The notes: generated by a model from the letters alone, not told the origin. Positions 41,434 through 54,505 are shown, numbered from the stretch's first letter. The stretch is DNA of 64,000 nt from CAWDDA01 sp963813345 (GCA_963813345.1 CAWEYR010000012.1:1-64000), one strand, 5' to 3'. Program-made: numbers and translations.

Positions 41434-41641
41434 CGAGGAGTGCTGAGTGCTGAGTGCTGAGTGCGAGTGCTGAGTGCTGAGTGCTGAGTATGGGGTTTGA
41501 GTTCAAGCTTTAGCTTGGGGTTGCATTCCGAGGTCTTGTTGGTCTCGGAATGCAACCCCAAGCTAAAGCTTGAACTCAAACCCCATACTCAGCACTCAGC
41601 ACTCAGCACTCAGCCACTGACCACTGTCCACTGACCACTGA
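41434..41641. repeat. Giant nested palindrome, family A copy A7 with tandem flanks
   Basis: Arms 41465-41532 and 41544-41611 are 68-base perfect reverse complements around an 11-base loop (gtcttgttggt). From outside in, each arm has a tandem block (gtgctga repeated), then atggggtttgagttcaagct, then ttagcttggggttgcattcc. Left of it, more gtgctga units run from about 41436; right of it, ccactgaccactgtccactg leads to the next gene's ribosome site. Confidence 0.95.
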
Positions 41642-41659
41642 AAGGAGATTCTCCCTCAA

Positions 41660-42349
41660 TTGAGTGCCATCTATCTGATTCGTCATGCGCAGGCGGGAAC
41701 GCGCGACAACTATGATCAACTTTCGGATCTCGGCCGTGAACAGGTGAACCGGCTCGAGGAGTATTTCGCGCGCGAAGAGATCAAGCCTGCTGCCGTCTAC
41801 TCGGGCAGACCGCGCCGGCAACAGGAAACGTCAAAGTGTGTCGGCGGAGTAACCGAGATCGATGAAGCATGGAACGAGTTCTACCTCTCCTCTCTCTACC
41901 AGGCGTTCTCAGCAAGACTCGCGAAAGACCTTGATGGTTTTGCCGAGGACCACGAAGAGATGGCGAGAGCTCTGGCCCTCGATCCACACACGACTCGTGG
42001 TGCTGTTGGCCGGTGCGATCAGTCAGTCATTCGCGCCTGGATCGAAAACAGATATCCGGATTATGACGAACAGACGTGGCCTGGATTCAAGAATCGAGTA
42101 GTTGAAGGTCTCAATCGTCTTCGCGGTTTCGGAGCAGGGGAGAGGATTCTTGTCTTTACGTCTGCGACCCCGATCGCAATCGCGGCGGGCCTCGCATTAG
42201 GGTTGACCGATGAGCGCATACTTTCGTTGATGAGCGTGCTTTACAACACCGGCATCACGACTATCAGACTGAATGACGGGCAGACTTCACTCTTTACCTT
42301 CAATGGTGTGCCGCATCTGAGCGATCCATCGATGCGGACTTTTCGGTGA
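41660..42349 (+). CDS. Histidine phosphatase superfamily protein lacking the second catalytic His
   Basis: 229 residues from TTG 41660 (Shine-Dalgarno aaaggaga at 41641-41648). AIYLIRHAQAGTRDNYDQLS has the RHx phosphohistidine motif; LSDLGREQVNRLEEYFA and AVYSGRPRRQQETSKC (second Arg) follow, with EIDEAWNEF supplying the acid region. The usual second histidine, in a VxHGG-like strand, is replaced: the strand reads RILVFTSATPIAIAAGLALG. A subfamily with this change exists as far as I recall; activity may be reduced or different. C-terminal NTGITTIRL matches the family end. The gene's leader is the tail of palindrome A7. Confidence 0.86.
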   Translation: MSAIYLIRHAQAGTRDNYDQLSDLGREQVNRLEEYFAREEIKPAAVYSGRPRRQQETSKCVGGVTEIDEAWNEFYLSSLYQAFSARLAKDLDGFAEDHEEMARALALDPHTTRGAVGRCDQSVIRAWIENRYPDYDEQTWPGFKNRVVEGLNRLRGFGAGERILVFTSATPIAIAAGLALGLTDERILSLMSVLYNTGITTIRLNDGQTSLFTFNGVPHLSDPSMRTFR

Positions 42350-42359
42350 GAAGGCTGGA

Positions 42360-42434
<75 letters not shown>

Positions 42435-42474
42435 AAGACTGCATATCCAAGATAACCCGGATATGTCCGAGCGC

Positions 42475-42733
42475 TCAAGGTGTGGCGCGCTTGCGTACAA
42501 TCAGACGATAGATCCCGAGCACGACTACAGCTCCAAGAATCGACATGACGGAGCCCGGCGTTGTATCCTTCGCCGTATCCGAGAAAGCGGCCGACATATG
42601 TGCCGATAAACGAGCCCACAACTCCGAGCCCCATCGTAATCAGAATCCCACCGGGATCCTTGCCCGGCATGAGCAACTTCGCGATAGCTCCTACAACAAG
42701 TCCAACGATGAGCGTCCACAGCAGACTGAACAT
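42475..42733 (-). CDS. GlsB/YeaQ/YmgE family stress-response membrane protein (one frame break)
   Basis: ATG 42733 opens MFSLLWTLIVGLVVGAIAKL with GKDPGGILITMGLGVVGSFI, the transglycosylase-associated protein signature (GxxAxxLxPGxDPGG). A one-base slip near 42,550 hides the third helix; the neighbouring frame reads SVMSILGAVVVLGIYRLIV and stops at 42475-42477, giving the normal length of about 86 residues. A small inner-membrane protein with three helices, induced by stress in other bacteria; its molecular role is unclear. Confidence 0.88.
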
Positions 42734-42766
42734 TTGTTCTCCTCCGTGATTGTGTGAGTTAGTTGC

Positions 42767-45512
42767 TTAGATTTCCGCCCCGTGGCATTTCTTGTACTTC
42801 TTTCCCGACCCGCAGGGACACGGGTCGTTGCGCCCGATTTTGGGTGAATCACTGACGACAGTTCTCGGTTTTCCTTCGTCCTGACCGGCGGACGCAGCGG
42901 TCGCATTCGCTTTTGTGTACGTTACCTGACCACGCCGCTGCCGCCGCTGCATCCGCTGCTGTGGCGGCTCCTCAACCGTGACGTGCAACAGATTGAGTGC
43001 CCTGACCGTCTCGACGTCAATTCGATCGAGCATCGCCTCGAACAGCGAAAACGATTCCTTCTTGTACTCGACCAGCGGATCCTTCTGACCGTAGCCTCGC
43101 AGTCCGATCCCTTCTTTCAGATGATCCAGGGCAAGAAGGTGATCCTTCCACTGCGCGTCAACAATGTTGAGCCAGATGATGCGCTCATAGTATCGCATCG
43201 CCTCTGCGCCAACGAGTGCCTCCTTCTCAGCGTAGCGCGTTTCAAGCCTCTTCCATATCTCATCCCGCGCTTCTCCCCGATCAAGCTTGGCGGGATCCAG
43301 TCCTTCCTGCTCGAGGTCAAATCCATACTGATAGAGGAGCTGAACCTTGAATCCATGGAGGTCCCAGTTGTGGGGAGCAATATCACTGCTCAGGTATTGA
43401 TCCAGGATGTTATCGAGCAAATCTTCAGCGATGTCGTGCAGCTCCTCCCGGTGATCCGGCTGCTCGAGCAAGTCCCGCCGCAGACTGTAGATCGTCTCGC
43501 GCTGCTTGTTCATCACATCGTCATACTCGATGAGATGTTTGCGAATGGTGAAGTTGTGCGCCTCGACGTTCTTCTGGGCAGCCTCGATCCGCTTGCTCAC
43601 CATCTTTGACTCGATCGCGACGCCCTTCTCCATCCCCAGTCGCTGCATGATCGCCTTCACCCGGTCACCTGCGAAGATGCGCATGAGATCGTCTTCGAGC
43701 GAAAGGTAGAAACGCGATGACCCGGGATCGCCCTGTCGACCGGAACGGCCACGCAACTGATTGTCGATCCGGCGCGACTCGTGACGCTCGGTGCCGAGAA
43801 TGTGAAGGCCTCCGAGACGGACAACTTCGTCGTGCTCAGCCTGGGTTTGAGGCCGCACCTGGTCTACTGCTGACTCAAGCTGCTCAGCAGTCGCCTCATC
43901 GGGATCAACTTCCTGCCGCTTCAAAACCTCACGCGCGAGGAATTCCGGATTTCCTCCGAGAAGGATGTCCGTTCCACGGCCCGCCATATTGGTCGCAATC
44001 GTGATCGCGCCCTTTCGTCCCGCCTGAGCAACTATCTCCGCTTCGCGGCCGGCGTTCTCTGGCTTCGCATTGAGAACATTGTGTCTGATCCCGTTTCGTT
44101 TGAGACGTCCGGCAATGAGCTCCGAGTTTTCAACCGAGACCGTGCCGACCAGAACGGGTTGGCCCTTTTCGTGCAGGTCCTTGATCTCGTCGGCTACTGC
44201 ATCCCATTTCTCTTCGAGCGTTCGATAGATGACGTCGGAATTGTCCTTGCGAACCATAGGACGATGAGTCGGCACCGTTGTCACTTCAAGGTCATATATT
44301 TTTGCGAACTCAACCGATTCGGTCTCAGCCGTACCTGTCATTCCGCCAAGCTTCTCGTACATGCGAAAGTAATTCTGAAGCGTGATTGTCGCGAGCGTTT
44401 GCGTCTCACGCTCGATCTTTACGCCTTCCTTCGCTTCGACCGCCTGGTGAAGACCGTCCGACCAGCGGCGTCCGGTCATAATGCGCCCGGTGAACTCATC
44501 AACAATTACAACTTCGCCATCGCGCACGATGTACTGCTTGTCGCGATGATAGAGCGTGTGAGCGACCAGCGCCTGATTGAGGCAATGCAGGATCTCCATG
44601 TTTGACGGGTCATAGAGATTGCCATAACCCAGCATCTTCTCTGCCTTTTCGATGCCGGGCTCGGTCAATGTGGCTGAATGCTGCTTCTCATCGACCTGAT
44701 ATTCAGTCTCACGAGTCAACTTGGGGATGATTGCGTCAGCTTCATAATACTTCGTTGTCGAATCATCGGAAGCACCTGAAATAATGAGCGGCGTCCGGGC
44801 TTCGTCTATCAGGATCGAATCGACTTCGTCGACGATGGCGTAGTAGTGCCCCCGCTGCACGCACGTGGCTACGTCGAACTTCATGTTGTCTCGAAGGTAG
44901 TCGAACCCGAATTCGTTGTTGGTGCCGTACGTGATATCCGCCCGGTAAGCTTCCTGCCGCTGAAAGTCGTCGAGATCGTTTTGAATGCAGCCCACGGTCA
45001 TGCCGAGGAACTTATAGATCTTACCCATCCACTCGGCGTCGCGTCGCGCAAGATAATCGTTGACGGTGATAACATGAACACCCTTTCCAAGGAGGGCGTT
45101 GAGATAGACCGGCAGCGTGGCGACAAGAGTCTTGCCTTCTCCCGTCCGCATCTCGGCGATCATGCCTCGGTGCAGGACGATTCCACCGATCATCTGCACA
45201 TCGAAATGGCGCATGTCAGTGCGTTCGAAGGGACGCCTCGCGAACGCAGGCAAAGGCTTCAGGTATCAGTTCATCCAGGGCCTCGCGTTCGAGCAGCTTA
45301 CGGGCAGGCTTTTCGAGCTCCGCGGCCCCTTCAAGCCTGGGCGCGAGCCGCTCTCTGAACTCAACGGTTTTGGCACGCAGTTCGTCATCACTGAGCCGCT
45401 GAATGGCAGGTTCAAACTTGTTGATCTCGGCGACGATCGGCCAGACTTTCTTTAAAAGACGCTGGTTGGCGGATCCGAAGACCTTGGTAATTGCTTTCTC
45501 TACAACATTCAT
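42767..45512 (-). CDS. secA: Preprotein translocase ATPase SecA (one frame break)
   Basis: Motor of Sec-dependent export. N-terminus from ATG 45512: NVVEKAITKVFGSANQRLLK. A frame break near 45,240 falls just before FDVQMIGGIVLHRGMIAEMR and TGEGKTLVATLPVYLNAL (Walker A). Then VHVITVNDYLARRDAEWM, VDEVDSILIDEARTPLIISG (DEVD Walker B), a peptide cross-linking domain, TNMAGRGTDILLGG, RRIDNQLRGRSGRQGDPGSS, and a C-terminal zinc-binding SEC-C tail, RNDPCPCGSGKKYKKCHG. Total about 914 residues, normal for SecA with a long C-terminus. As secA is essential, the break is almost surely a sequence error. Confidence 0.97.
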
Positions 45513-45553
45513 AATGGTCGATAATCCCGACCTATTGTATCAGAGCAACCTAG

Positions 45554-45638
45554 GTACGTTGTACCGGCTTTTAGCCGGAATCGTTACATTCGATTAGTTC
45601 GAATGGAACGATTCCGGCTAAAAGCCGGTACAACGTAC
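45554..45638. repeat. Palindromic element family B, copy B6
   Basis: Perfect 32-base arms, 45554-45585 and 45607-45638: gtacgttgtaccggctttta then gccggaatcgtt, with an inner ttcga / tcgaa step. Same outer sequence as B1-B3, but with a ccggctttta core instead of a cgcctgaagg core. Confidence 0.93.
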
Positions 45639-45702
45639 ACAAAAGCAAAATGGCGATGCTATCGACGCATCGCCATTTCATGAAACTGACAAGGTAAAAG
45701 GA

Positions 45703-46002
45703 CTACTTCTTTCCCGGAACCACAGAGTCTTTGGCCGCTTTCGCGACGCGAAACTTGACCACGGTTTTTGCCGGAATCTTGATCGTTGCGCCGGTCGCGG
45801 GATTTCTGCCCATCCGCGCTTTCCGGTGTGCCTTCACCAGCTTGCCAACCCCGGGTATGGTGAACATACCAACCTTCTTTGTCTGTGCGATCGCGAGAGC
45901 TGCCACTTCGTCGATGATCTCGCCTGCTGTCTTCTTTGAGACGCCGAATTTGGTCGCGAAGTGTGTCGCGATCTGACTCTTCGTCATTTGTTTAACTGCC
46001 AT
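45703..46002 (-). CDS. HU family DNA-binding protein
   Basis: 99 residues; Shine-Dalgarno aaggag sits just before ATG 46002. MTKSQIATHFATKFGVSKKT and GEIIDEVAALAIAQTKKVGM form the helical base; FTIPGVGKLVKAHRKARMGR and NPATGATIKIPAKTVVKFRV are the beta arm with the intercalating proline (RNPATG) and the end of the HU/IHF family. A dimeric, nucleoid-associated, DNA-bending protein. Slightly extended at the C-terminus (AKDSVVPGKK). Separated from secA by palindrome B6. Confidence 0.95.
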   Translation of the reverse strand: MAVKQMTKSQIATHFATKFGVSKKTAGEIIDEVAALAIAQTKKVGMFTIPGVGKLVKAHRKARMGRNPATGATIKIPAKTVVKFRVAKAAKDSVVPGKK

Positions 46003-46287
46003 TTTCGCTCCTTGTGATCGAGGATGAACCCGAATTGCCGGTTTCCCTCTGGTTGTTGATGTACAACGGTAATAACACTATCTTGTGCTCAATCGGGCCG
46101 CAGTATACAGTACGTTGTGGCCTGCCGCAAGCAAAAATGCCTGATTTTTCAGGGGAAAATGAAGGTCACGCTCTCCGGAGCCCGCCCCTATTGATCTTCA
46201 TGGCTTATTGCCAAACCGGACTCGTTTGTTTTAGATTCTCTCCTCGCCCGGTCGGCCGTGAATGATACAAGAGGGAGGATTCATAAG

Positions 46288-46473
46288 ATGCCATTAGCTG
46301 CCTGTCCCGAATGCGAAGCCGAGATTCATGTCGAAGAAGACCTCGACAAAGGTGATTCTCTACATTGTGAAGAATGTGACGCCAAACTCGAAGTCGTAGG
46401 GCTTGATCCGATCGAGCTCGACGTCGTTGTCAAGGATGAAAGTGACGATGACTATGAGGACGATGAATACTGA
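46288..46473 (+). CDS. LysW-like zinc-ribbon acidic protein
   Basis: 62 residues from ATG 46288. A ribbon, ACPECEAEIHVEEDLDKGDS and LHCEECDAKLEVVGLDPIEL (C-x2-C twice), matches LysW/ArgW, the amino-group carrier proteins of lysine and arginine synthesis, including the LEV-LDP-EL strand. The C-terminus is very acidic (ESDDDYEDDEY). It ends in Tyr and lacks the EDWGE terminus whose last Glu receives the substrate in LysW, so carrier function is doubtful. No lysX/argX ligase nearby. It may be a general zinc-ribbon relative. Confidence 0.78.
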   Translation: MPLAACPECEAEIHVEEDLDKGDSLHCEECDAKLEVVGLDPIELDVVVKDESDDDYEDDEY

Positions 46474-46476
46474 GTC

Positions 46477-47433
46477 TCAGGATGCCGGAGCGACATAACC
46501 GGTTCGATTCGATCGCAGCGTGATTCCGGGCCGCGACGTTCTTACCTTCACCTCGTGAAACTTTCCGTCGCGGCGGTCGGGGTAATATGCCAGTACGTAA
46601 CTTGCCCTTATTTCCTCAACCAGGTGTCTGAAAATCGGCCGGAAGTCAGTTACATTTGCCGAAAAATCGCGTCCCCCTGTCGCTGAAACAATGCGCGTCG
46701 CATCCAGCGGTGTAATTACTCTGTCCGTAGTCCGCGTCGCACTGAGCATGAACGAAGGAAGCGTTATTGAGTAGACTGTGACGCCGGCTTCGAGCGACCG
46801 GCGGACCATTTCGCGCCGGTCAATCACGCTCGCCGAATCGAAGCCGTCAGTGATTACCACCACGGCGCGCCGCACCGGGCGGTTTTTTCGTGTCTTCGGC
46901 GCATCGCGAACCAGCATCGTCACTGCACGATCGATCGCATCATAGATGCGCGTGGACCCTTCGAATTTTGTTGCCCGCTGAAACGCGCGTTCGACCTTCT
47001 GAGCGTCGGCGGTGAACCCCTGGGTGATCTTGACGTCATAGTTGAAGTTCATCGTCGCAACTACGGCATCGCCCTTCATCAATTCGACAAACTTCAGCGC
47101 AGCCTCTCTGAGAGTTGCGGTCTCCTCAGGTCTCAGGCTCCCTGAGCAATCGAGCGCAAAAACAATGGCAATCGGACGTGAGAGGGAAGCCTCGTCAGCG
47201 ACTGAGAAGAACTCAATCCTCCGTGCCTTGCCGTCTTCAAGCACTTCAAAATCTTCCTTCTTCAGATCGCGAACATAGTTCCCCGACTTATCCATCGCAG
47301 TCACGTCGATGGCAACGAGGTCGGTATCAATCTTGAGCGTGACGGCGGGCCTTTCCTGACCAGTCCCCGATTGTGGCGGGAAAAGCAGGGTCACCATCAT
47401 GCTCGCCAGGGCTGCTGACCTGATATAATTCAT
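46477..47433 (-). CDS. Secreted VWFA-domain protein (Acidobacteria-type)
   Basis: 318 residues, intact. A signal peptide (ALASMMVTLLFPPQSGTG) is followed by the short beta domain typical of 'VWFA-related Acidobacterial' proteins: TLKIDTDLVAIDVTAMDKSG, YVRDLKKEDFEVLEDGKAR. The von Willebrand A domain has the MIDAS motif IVFALDCSGSLRPEE (D-x-S-x-S), EGSTRIYDAIDRAV (Thr/Asp) and VVVITDGFDSASVIDRREM. It ends in a beta segment (YVLAYYPDRRDGKFHEVKVR). Binds metal-bridged ligands outside the cytoplasm; partner unknown. It points away from the divergent gene at 47465, with 31 bases between them. Confidence 0.9.
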   Translation of the reverse strand: MNYIRSAALASMMVTLLFPPQSGTGQERPAVTLKIDTDLVAIDVTAMDKSGNYVRDLKKEDFEVLEDGKARRIEFFSVADEASLSRPIAIVFALDCSGSLRPEETATLREAALKFVELMKGDAVVATMNFNYDVKITQGFTADAQKVERAFQRATKFEGSTRIYDAIDRAVTMLVRDAPKTRKNRPVRRAVVVITDGFDSASVIDRREMVRRSLEAGVTVYSITLPSFMLSATRTTDRVITPLDATRIVSATGGRDFSANVTDFRPIFRHLVEEIRASYVLAYYPDRRDGKFHEVKVRTSRPGITLRSNRTGYVAPAS

Positions 47434-47464
47434 CGCAGGGAATCAATTATATAACGAGAACGCC

Positions 47465-48064
47465 ATGCTGGTTATATTGCTGCTCATCGCCCTCCCGCTC
47501 TTTCAGCAAACCGGGATCATAAAGGGCAAGGTGAAAGAACGCGGAGGAAAGCCCGCGGAGACCGTACTCGTCGTCGCAGTCAATGCCGCTGATGAGTCGA
47601 AGAAGCACGAGACTCGCACCGATTCCAAAGGTGACTTTGAGCTCAAAGACCTTCCCGCAGGTGACTATTCCCTGAGTTTTGAAAAGCAGGGGTTCGAAAT
47701 TTTCCGATCGCGGAAAGTTCCAGTCGCTGCTGGTGAGACTGTCAAACTCAGAGGTGCGGTCGAGCTCTCGCGTGAGCGGCCACCTTACGCGATTATCCGC
47801 GGCGCCGTCTTTACCGAAGAAGGATTCACGCTGCCCAACGCACTTGTAAAGATAGAAAAGATCAGTGAAGGGAAGCGCTTCAAGAGCGAAGTCATCTCGC
47901 AGGAGGCCGGCGAATTCTCATTCCGGCTGACAGCCGAGAAGGCGACCTACCGTGTCACAGCGACAGCCAAGGGTTTCGAGACAGTATCAAAAGACGTCGA
48001 GATCGAAGGGGACGACGTCAGACAAATCGCGATATCGATGAAGAGAGTGGTCAGTGGTCAGTGA
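47465..48064 (+). CDS. Carboxypeptidase regulatory-like domain protein, exported
   Basis: 199 residues. After a hydrophobic start (LVILLLIALPLFQQ), two tandem transthyretin-like beta domains: GIIKGKVKERGGKPAETVLV...DSKGDFELKDLPAGDYSLSF and AIIRGAVFTEEGFTLPNALV...QEAGEFSFRLTAEKATYRVT. These are sugar-binding-like or structural folds common in Acidobacteriota exported proteins and TonB-linked receptors. The last residues (VVSGQ) and the stop come from the tandem ggtcagt repeats of palindrome A8 that begin inside the gene, so the native end was slightly different. Confidence 0.84.
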   Translation: MLVILLLIALPLFQQTGIIKGKVKERGGKPAETVLVVAVNAADESKKHETRTDSKGDFELKDLPAGDYSLSFEKQGFEIFRSRKVPVAAGETVKLRGAVELSRERPPYAIIRGAVFTEEGFTLPNALVKIEKISEGKRFKSEVISQEAGEFSFRLTAEKATYRVTATAKGFETVSKDVEIEGDDVRQIAISMKRVVSGQ

Positions 48065-48210
48065 TCAGGGGTCAGGGGTCAGGGGTCAGTGGTCAGTGGT
48101 CAGTGATCAGTGAGTTTGAGTTCAAGCTTTAGCTTGTGGTTACATTGAGACCACAAGCTAAAGCTTGAACTCGAACCCACTGACCACTGACCACTGACCC
48201 ACTGGCCACT
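48052..48210. repeat. Nested palindrome, family A copy A8 with tandem flanks
   Basis: Left side: tandem ggtcagt/ggggtca units (48052-48110), then gtttgagttcaagctttagc and ttgtggt. Right side: accacaagctaaagcttgaa, ctcgaaccc, then cactgaccactgacc units (48179-48203). Arms are complementary with a few mismatches around a loop near 48142-48149. Same construction as A7, with a different tandem word. Confidence 0.92.
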
Positions 48211-48213
48211 TCT

Positions 48214-49542
<1,329 letters not shown>

Positions 49543-49629
49543 ATGAATAGTCTTCTGTTGCTTCTCAGGTTCAGCGGTTGGTCATCCACGAAAAAACGGG
49601 ATGAAGATTTGAGGTGTCGTCCCGGGTAT

Positions 49630-50238
49630 TTATAGCCGGCTAGCTTGGGCGGAGGCCGAATCTCCCTTCAGGCTCATTTGGATCACTTCCCACAATTCTC
49701 GAACTCCGGCGCGTGTGATGGAGGAGTAGGGGATGATGCGGTCTGGTCCATGGACCTTTCCCATTCGCTCGCGAATCTTGCGTTGCTCGTTACCAGACAG
49801 TTTGTCAATTTTCGTTGAGACCACCACACTGGGAAGTCCAAAGTGTCGGAGCCAGGATTGCATCTGCAGATCTAGCGGGGAGGGCTCATGCCGAGCATCG
49901 ACAATTAATACTGATAGCACAATCTGCGGACGGTCCGCAAGGTATTTCTCGATAAGATGCCGCCACGACTGCCTCGTCGACTTCGAGACGCGCGCATACC
50001 CATAGCCGGGCAGGTCAACGAAATAAAAGGCCTCGTTTATCAGAAAGAAGTTGATGGATTGCGTCCGTCCCGGTGTGTTGCTCGTACGCGCAAGACCTTT
50101 GACACCGAGCAGGCTGTTTATCAGGCTCGATTTGCCTACATTAGAACGCCCGATGAACGCAATCTCATTTCGTCCGTCTCCCGGAAATGATTCAGCGGCC
50201 GTCGTAGCCCGTGCGAATTTCGCACTAGTAATCTTCAT
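49630..50238 (-). CDS. engB: Ribosome biogenesis GTP-binding protein EngB/YsxC
   Basis: About 202 residues. Start ATG 50238 (MKITSAKFARATTAAESFPG) matches the usual start of this family; the longer open frame upstream is translated repeat D2. G1 is IAFIGRSNVGKSSLIN, G2 TSNTPGRTQSINFFLI, G3 VDLPGYGYARVSKS, G4 VVSTKIDKLSG and G5 PYSSITRAGV. Essential for large-subunit assembly in other bacteria. The element starts a few bases before the ATG, so the whole 5' leader is repeat sequence and I see no Shine-Dalgarno. Confidence 0.94.
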   Translation of the reverse strand: MKITSAKFARATTAAESFPGDGRNEIAFIGRSNVGKSSLINSLLGVKGLARTSNTPGRTQSINFFLINEAFYFVDLPGYGYARVSKSTRQSWRHLIEKYLADRPQIVLSVLIVDARHEPSPLDLQMQSWLRHFGLPSVVVSTKIDKLSGNEQRKIRERMGKVHGPDRIIPYSSITRAGVRELWEVIQMSLKGDSASAQASRL

Positions 50239-50472
50239 ATCACCGCGGAGCGGTGCGAGAACGTAGCCAGGGGTTGAGTCTTCGAAACCCCTGGATCGAT
50301 ATCCGATTGGACCGAATTGCATCCCGGAGGGATGCGAGAAACGACGACCAGGTTTCACAATTTCCGCTTCTCGCATCCCTCCGGGATGCAATTTGCTCAC
50401 AATGGCTAACCAGGGGTTTCGAAGACTCGAACCCCTCGGCTACGTTCTCACACCGCTCCGCGGTGAAACCTG
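50239..50472. repeat. Composite palindromic element family D, copy D2
   Basis: About 234 bases folding as one long dyad. Outer arms are tcaccgcggagcggtgcgag and gctccgcggtga; then acgtagccaggggttgagtc pairs imperfectly with gactcgaacccctcggctac; then tcgaaacccctgg pairs with ccaggggtttcga; the central pair is attgcatcccggagggatgc / gcatccctccgggatgcaat. It lies directly before the engB start codon. D1 is a diverged full-length copy. Confidence 0.9.
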
Positions 50473-50474
50473 AT

Positions 50475-50514
50475 CGCAGCGTCGCCAGGCTTCAGCCTGG
50501 CGCTCCCAGCAAGG
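50475..50514. repeat. Family E short palindrome
   Basis: gcgtcgccaggcttcagcct then ggcgctcccagc: a ccaggcttcagcctgg hairpin next to the ggcgctccca word that also occurs at 60727-60744 and 63335-63475. It lies downstream of the lon stop. Confidence 0.65.
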
Positions 50515-52981
<2,467 letters not shown>

Positions 52982-53154
52982 GGGTTTGATTTGTCCTTTT
53001 GTCAGAGAACACTTAGGACCTGATAGACCATGGAAACCCTGGGGAACCAGGAGACCCAGGGGAGGATCAGACGGGGGGATTTGAAATTCCGCAACGGCTC
53101 GCCTGTATGATCGTCGTGCAGTGAAGGGCGCAACCTGACCCGAGTGGTCGGCCA

Positions 53155-54381
53155 TCAACCTGCTTTCTCGAGTGGGAATACGGCACGGCGATTCGCGACC
53201 ATCTCCGCGGTCACGACAAATTCTTTTACTTTCTTTTGACTCGGAAGCGCATACATCGCTTCGAGCATCAGTTCTTCCAGAATCATGCGCAATCCACGTG
53301 CGCCCACCTTGCGTTCGCAAGCCTGTTTGGCCACCGCACGCACAGCGTCGTCTGTAAACCGCAGCTTGATGCTGTCCCATTCGAACTGTTTTTGGTATTG
53401 CTTAATGACTGCGTTCTTTGGCTGTGTCAGTATTTCTATCATTGCGGCTTCATCGAGCTCGTGGAGCGAGCCCACGACCGGAAGCCTTCCAACAAACTCA
53501 GGAATCAAACCAAACTTGATCAGGTCTTCGGGTTGAACCTGCTCGAGAAGCGACGCTGTTCTCATCTGGCGCATGTTGCGGATCTTTGCATTGAACCCGA
53601 GCGCCTTTTGTCCGAGCCGCTTCTGGACAACCTTTTCGAGTCCGACGAATGCTCCACCGCAGACAAAGAGGATGTTTGTTGTATCAACCAGGTAAAACTC
53701 CTGGTGCGGATGCTTGCGGCCTCCCTGCGGCGGCACATTCGCAACTGTCCCCTCGAGTATCTTGAGCAGTGCCTGCTGAACGCCTTCTCCCGAGACATCG
53801 CGGGTGATCGAAGGGTTCTCATCCTTGCGGCATATCTTGTCTATTTCGTCGATATAGATAATTCCCTGCTGCGCGCGTTCAACATCTCCGTTTGCAGACT
53901 GCAGCAACTTGAGAATGATGTTCTCGACATCTTCCCCGACATAGCCGGCTTCGGTCAGCGTCGTCGCATCAACGATCGTGAATGGCACCTTGAGCATTCG
54001 CGCGAGCGTCTGCGCAAGCAGCGTCTTTCCAGTGCCCGTCGGGCCGATCAGAAGAATATTCGATTTCTGAATCTCGACGTCGGAACGCCGCTTCAACATC
54101 TCGATTCGCTTGTAGTGCTGATAGACCGCGACTGCGAGCTTCTTCTTTGTTTCTTCCTGACCGATGACGTATTCGTCAAGGAAGGTTTTGATCTCTGTAG
54201 GCTTTGGCAGCGGTGGGCGGGCAGCGGCCGCTTCCTGCTGAGCATCATCGCTGATGATCTCGATGCAGATGTCGATGCATTCGTTGCAGATGTAGACAGT
54301 CGGGCCGGCAATCAGCTTTTTGACTTCGTTCTGACTCTTTCCGCAGAAGCTGCAACGCAACGTATCTTCACTTCGTCGCAT
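53155..54381 (-). CDS. clpX: ATP-dependent Clp protease ATP-binding subunit ClpX
   Basis: 408 residues, intact. The N-terminal C4 zinc-binding domain, RCSFCGKSQNEVKKLIAGPT and YICNECIDICIEII, is the dimer that docks adaptors and substrates. The AAA+ module has Walker A NILLIGPTGTGKTLLAQTLA, the pore loop AGYVGEDVENI, Walker B GIIYIDEIDKICRK, and sensor segments. The ClpP-binding loop appears as the LIKFGLIPEFVGRLPV region. The gene follows the solitary zinc-finger gene by 111 bases in the same direction. Confidence 0.97.
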   Translation of the reverse strand: MRRSEDTLRCSFCGKSQNEVKKLIAGPTVYICNECIDICIEIISDDAQQEAAAARPPLPKPTEIKTFLDEYVIGQEETKKKLAVAVYQHYKRIEMLKRRSDVEIQKSNILLIGPTGTGKTLLAQTLARMLKVPFTIVDATTLTEAGYVGEDVENIILKLLQSANGDVERAQQGIIYIDEIDKICRKDENPSITRDVSGEGVQQALLKILEGTVANVPPQGGRKHPHQEFYLVDTTNILFVCGGAFVGLEKVVQKRLGQKALGFNAKIRNMRQMRTASLLEQVQPEDLIKFGLIPEFVGRLPVVGSLHELDEAAMIEILTQPKNAVIKQYQKQFEWDSIKLRFTDDAVRAVAKQACERKVGARGLRMILEELMLEAMYALPSQKKVKEFVVTAEMVANRRAVFPLEKAG

Positions 54382-54469
54382 ATTGAGCAGCCTCCACGTC
54401 TGCTGATCGGGGTGAACTCGGTTGATGGCTCATTGCATTCAAGATCATAAACAACACTCTACCAGCCGC

Positions 54470-54505
54470 GCAAGTAGGCAGTTGTACCGCCTTCAGGCAG
54501 AACGC
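54470..54505. repeat. Family B partial element B7
   Basis: aggcagttgtaccgccttca then ggcagaac. A decayed family B arm that contains the stop codon of the zinc-finger gene (tga of gcctga on the minus strand). Confidence 0.65.

Noticed and set aside
41436..41490. Tandem gtgctga units as a minisatellite or CRISPR-like array
   Set aside because: Simple 7-base words forming one flank of palindrome A7; no spacers.
42983..45358. Long plus-strand open frames across 43-45 kb
   Set aside because: They mirror the secA gene on the other strand, have no family features and lack ribosome sites.
53236..54450. 404-residue plus-strand open frame
   Set aside because: Antisense shadow of clpX; the sequence has no coherent domain and the minus strand encodes an unmistakable ClpX.
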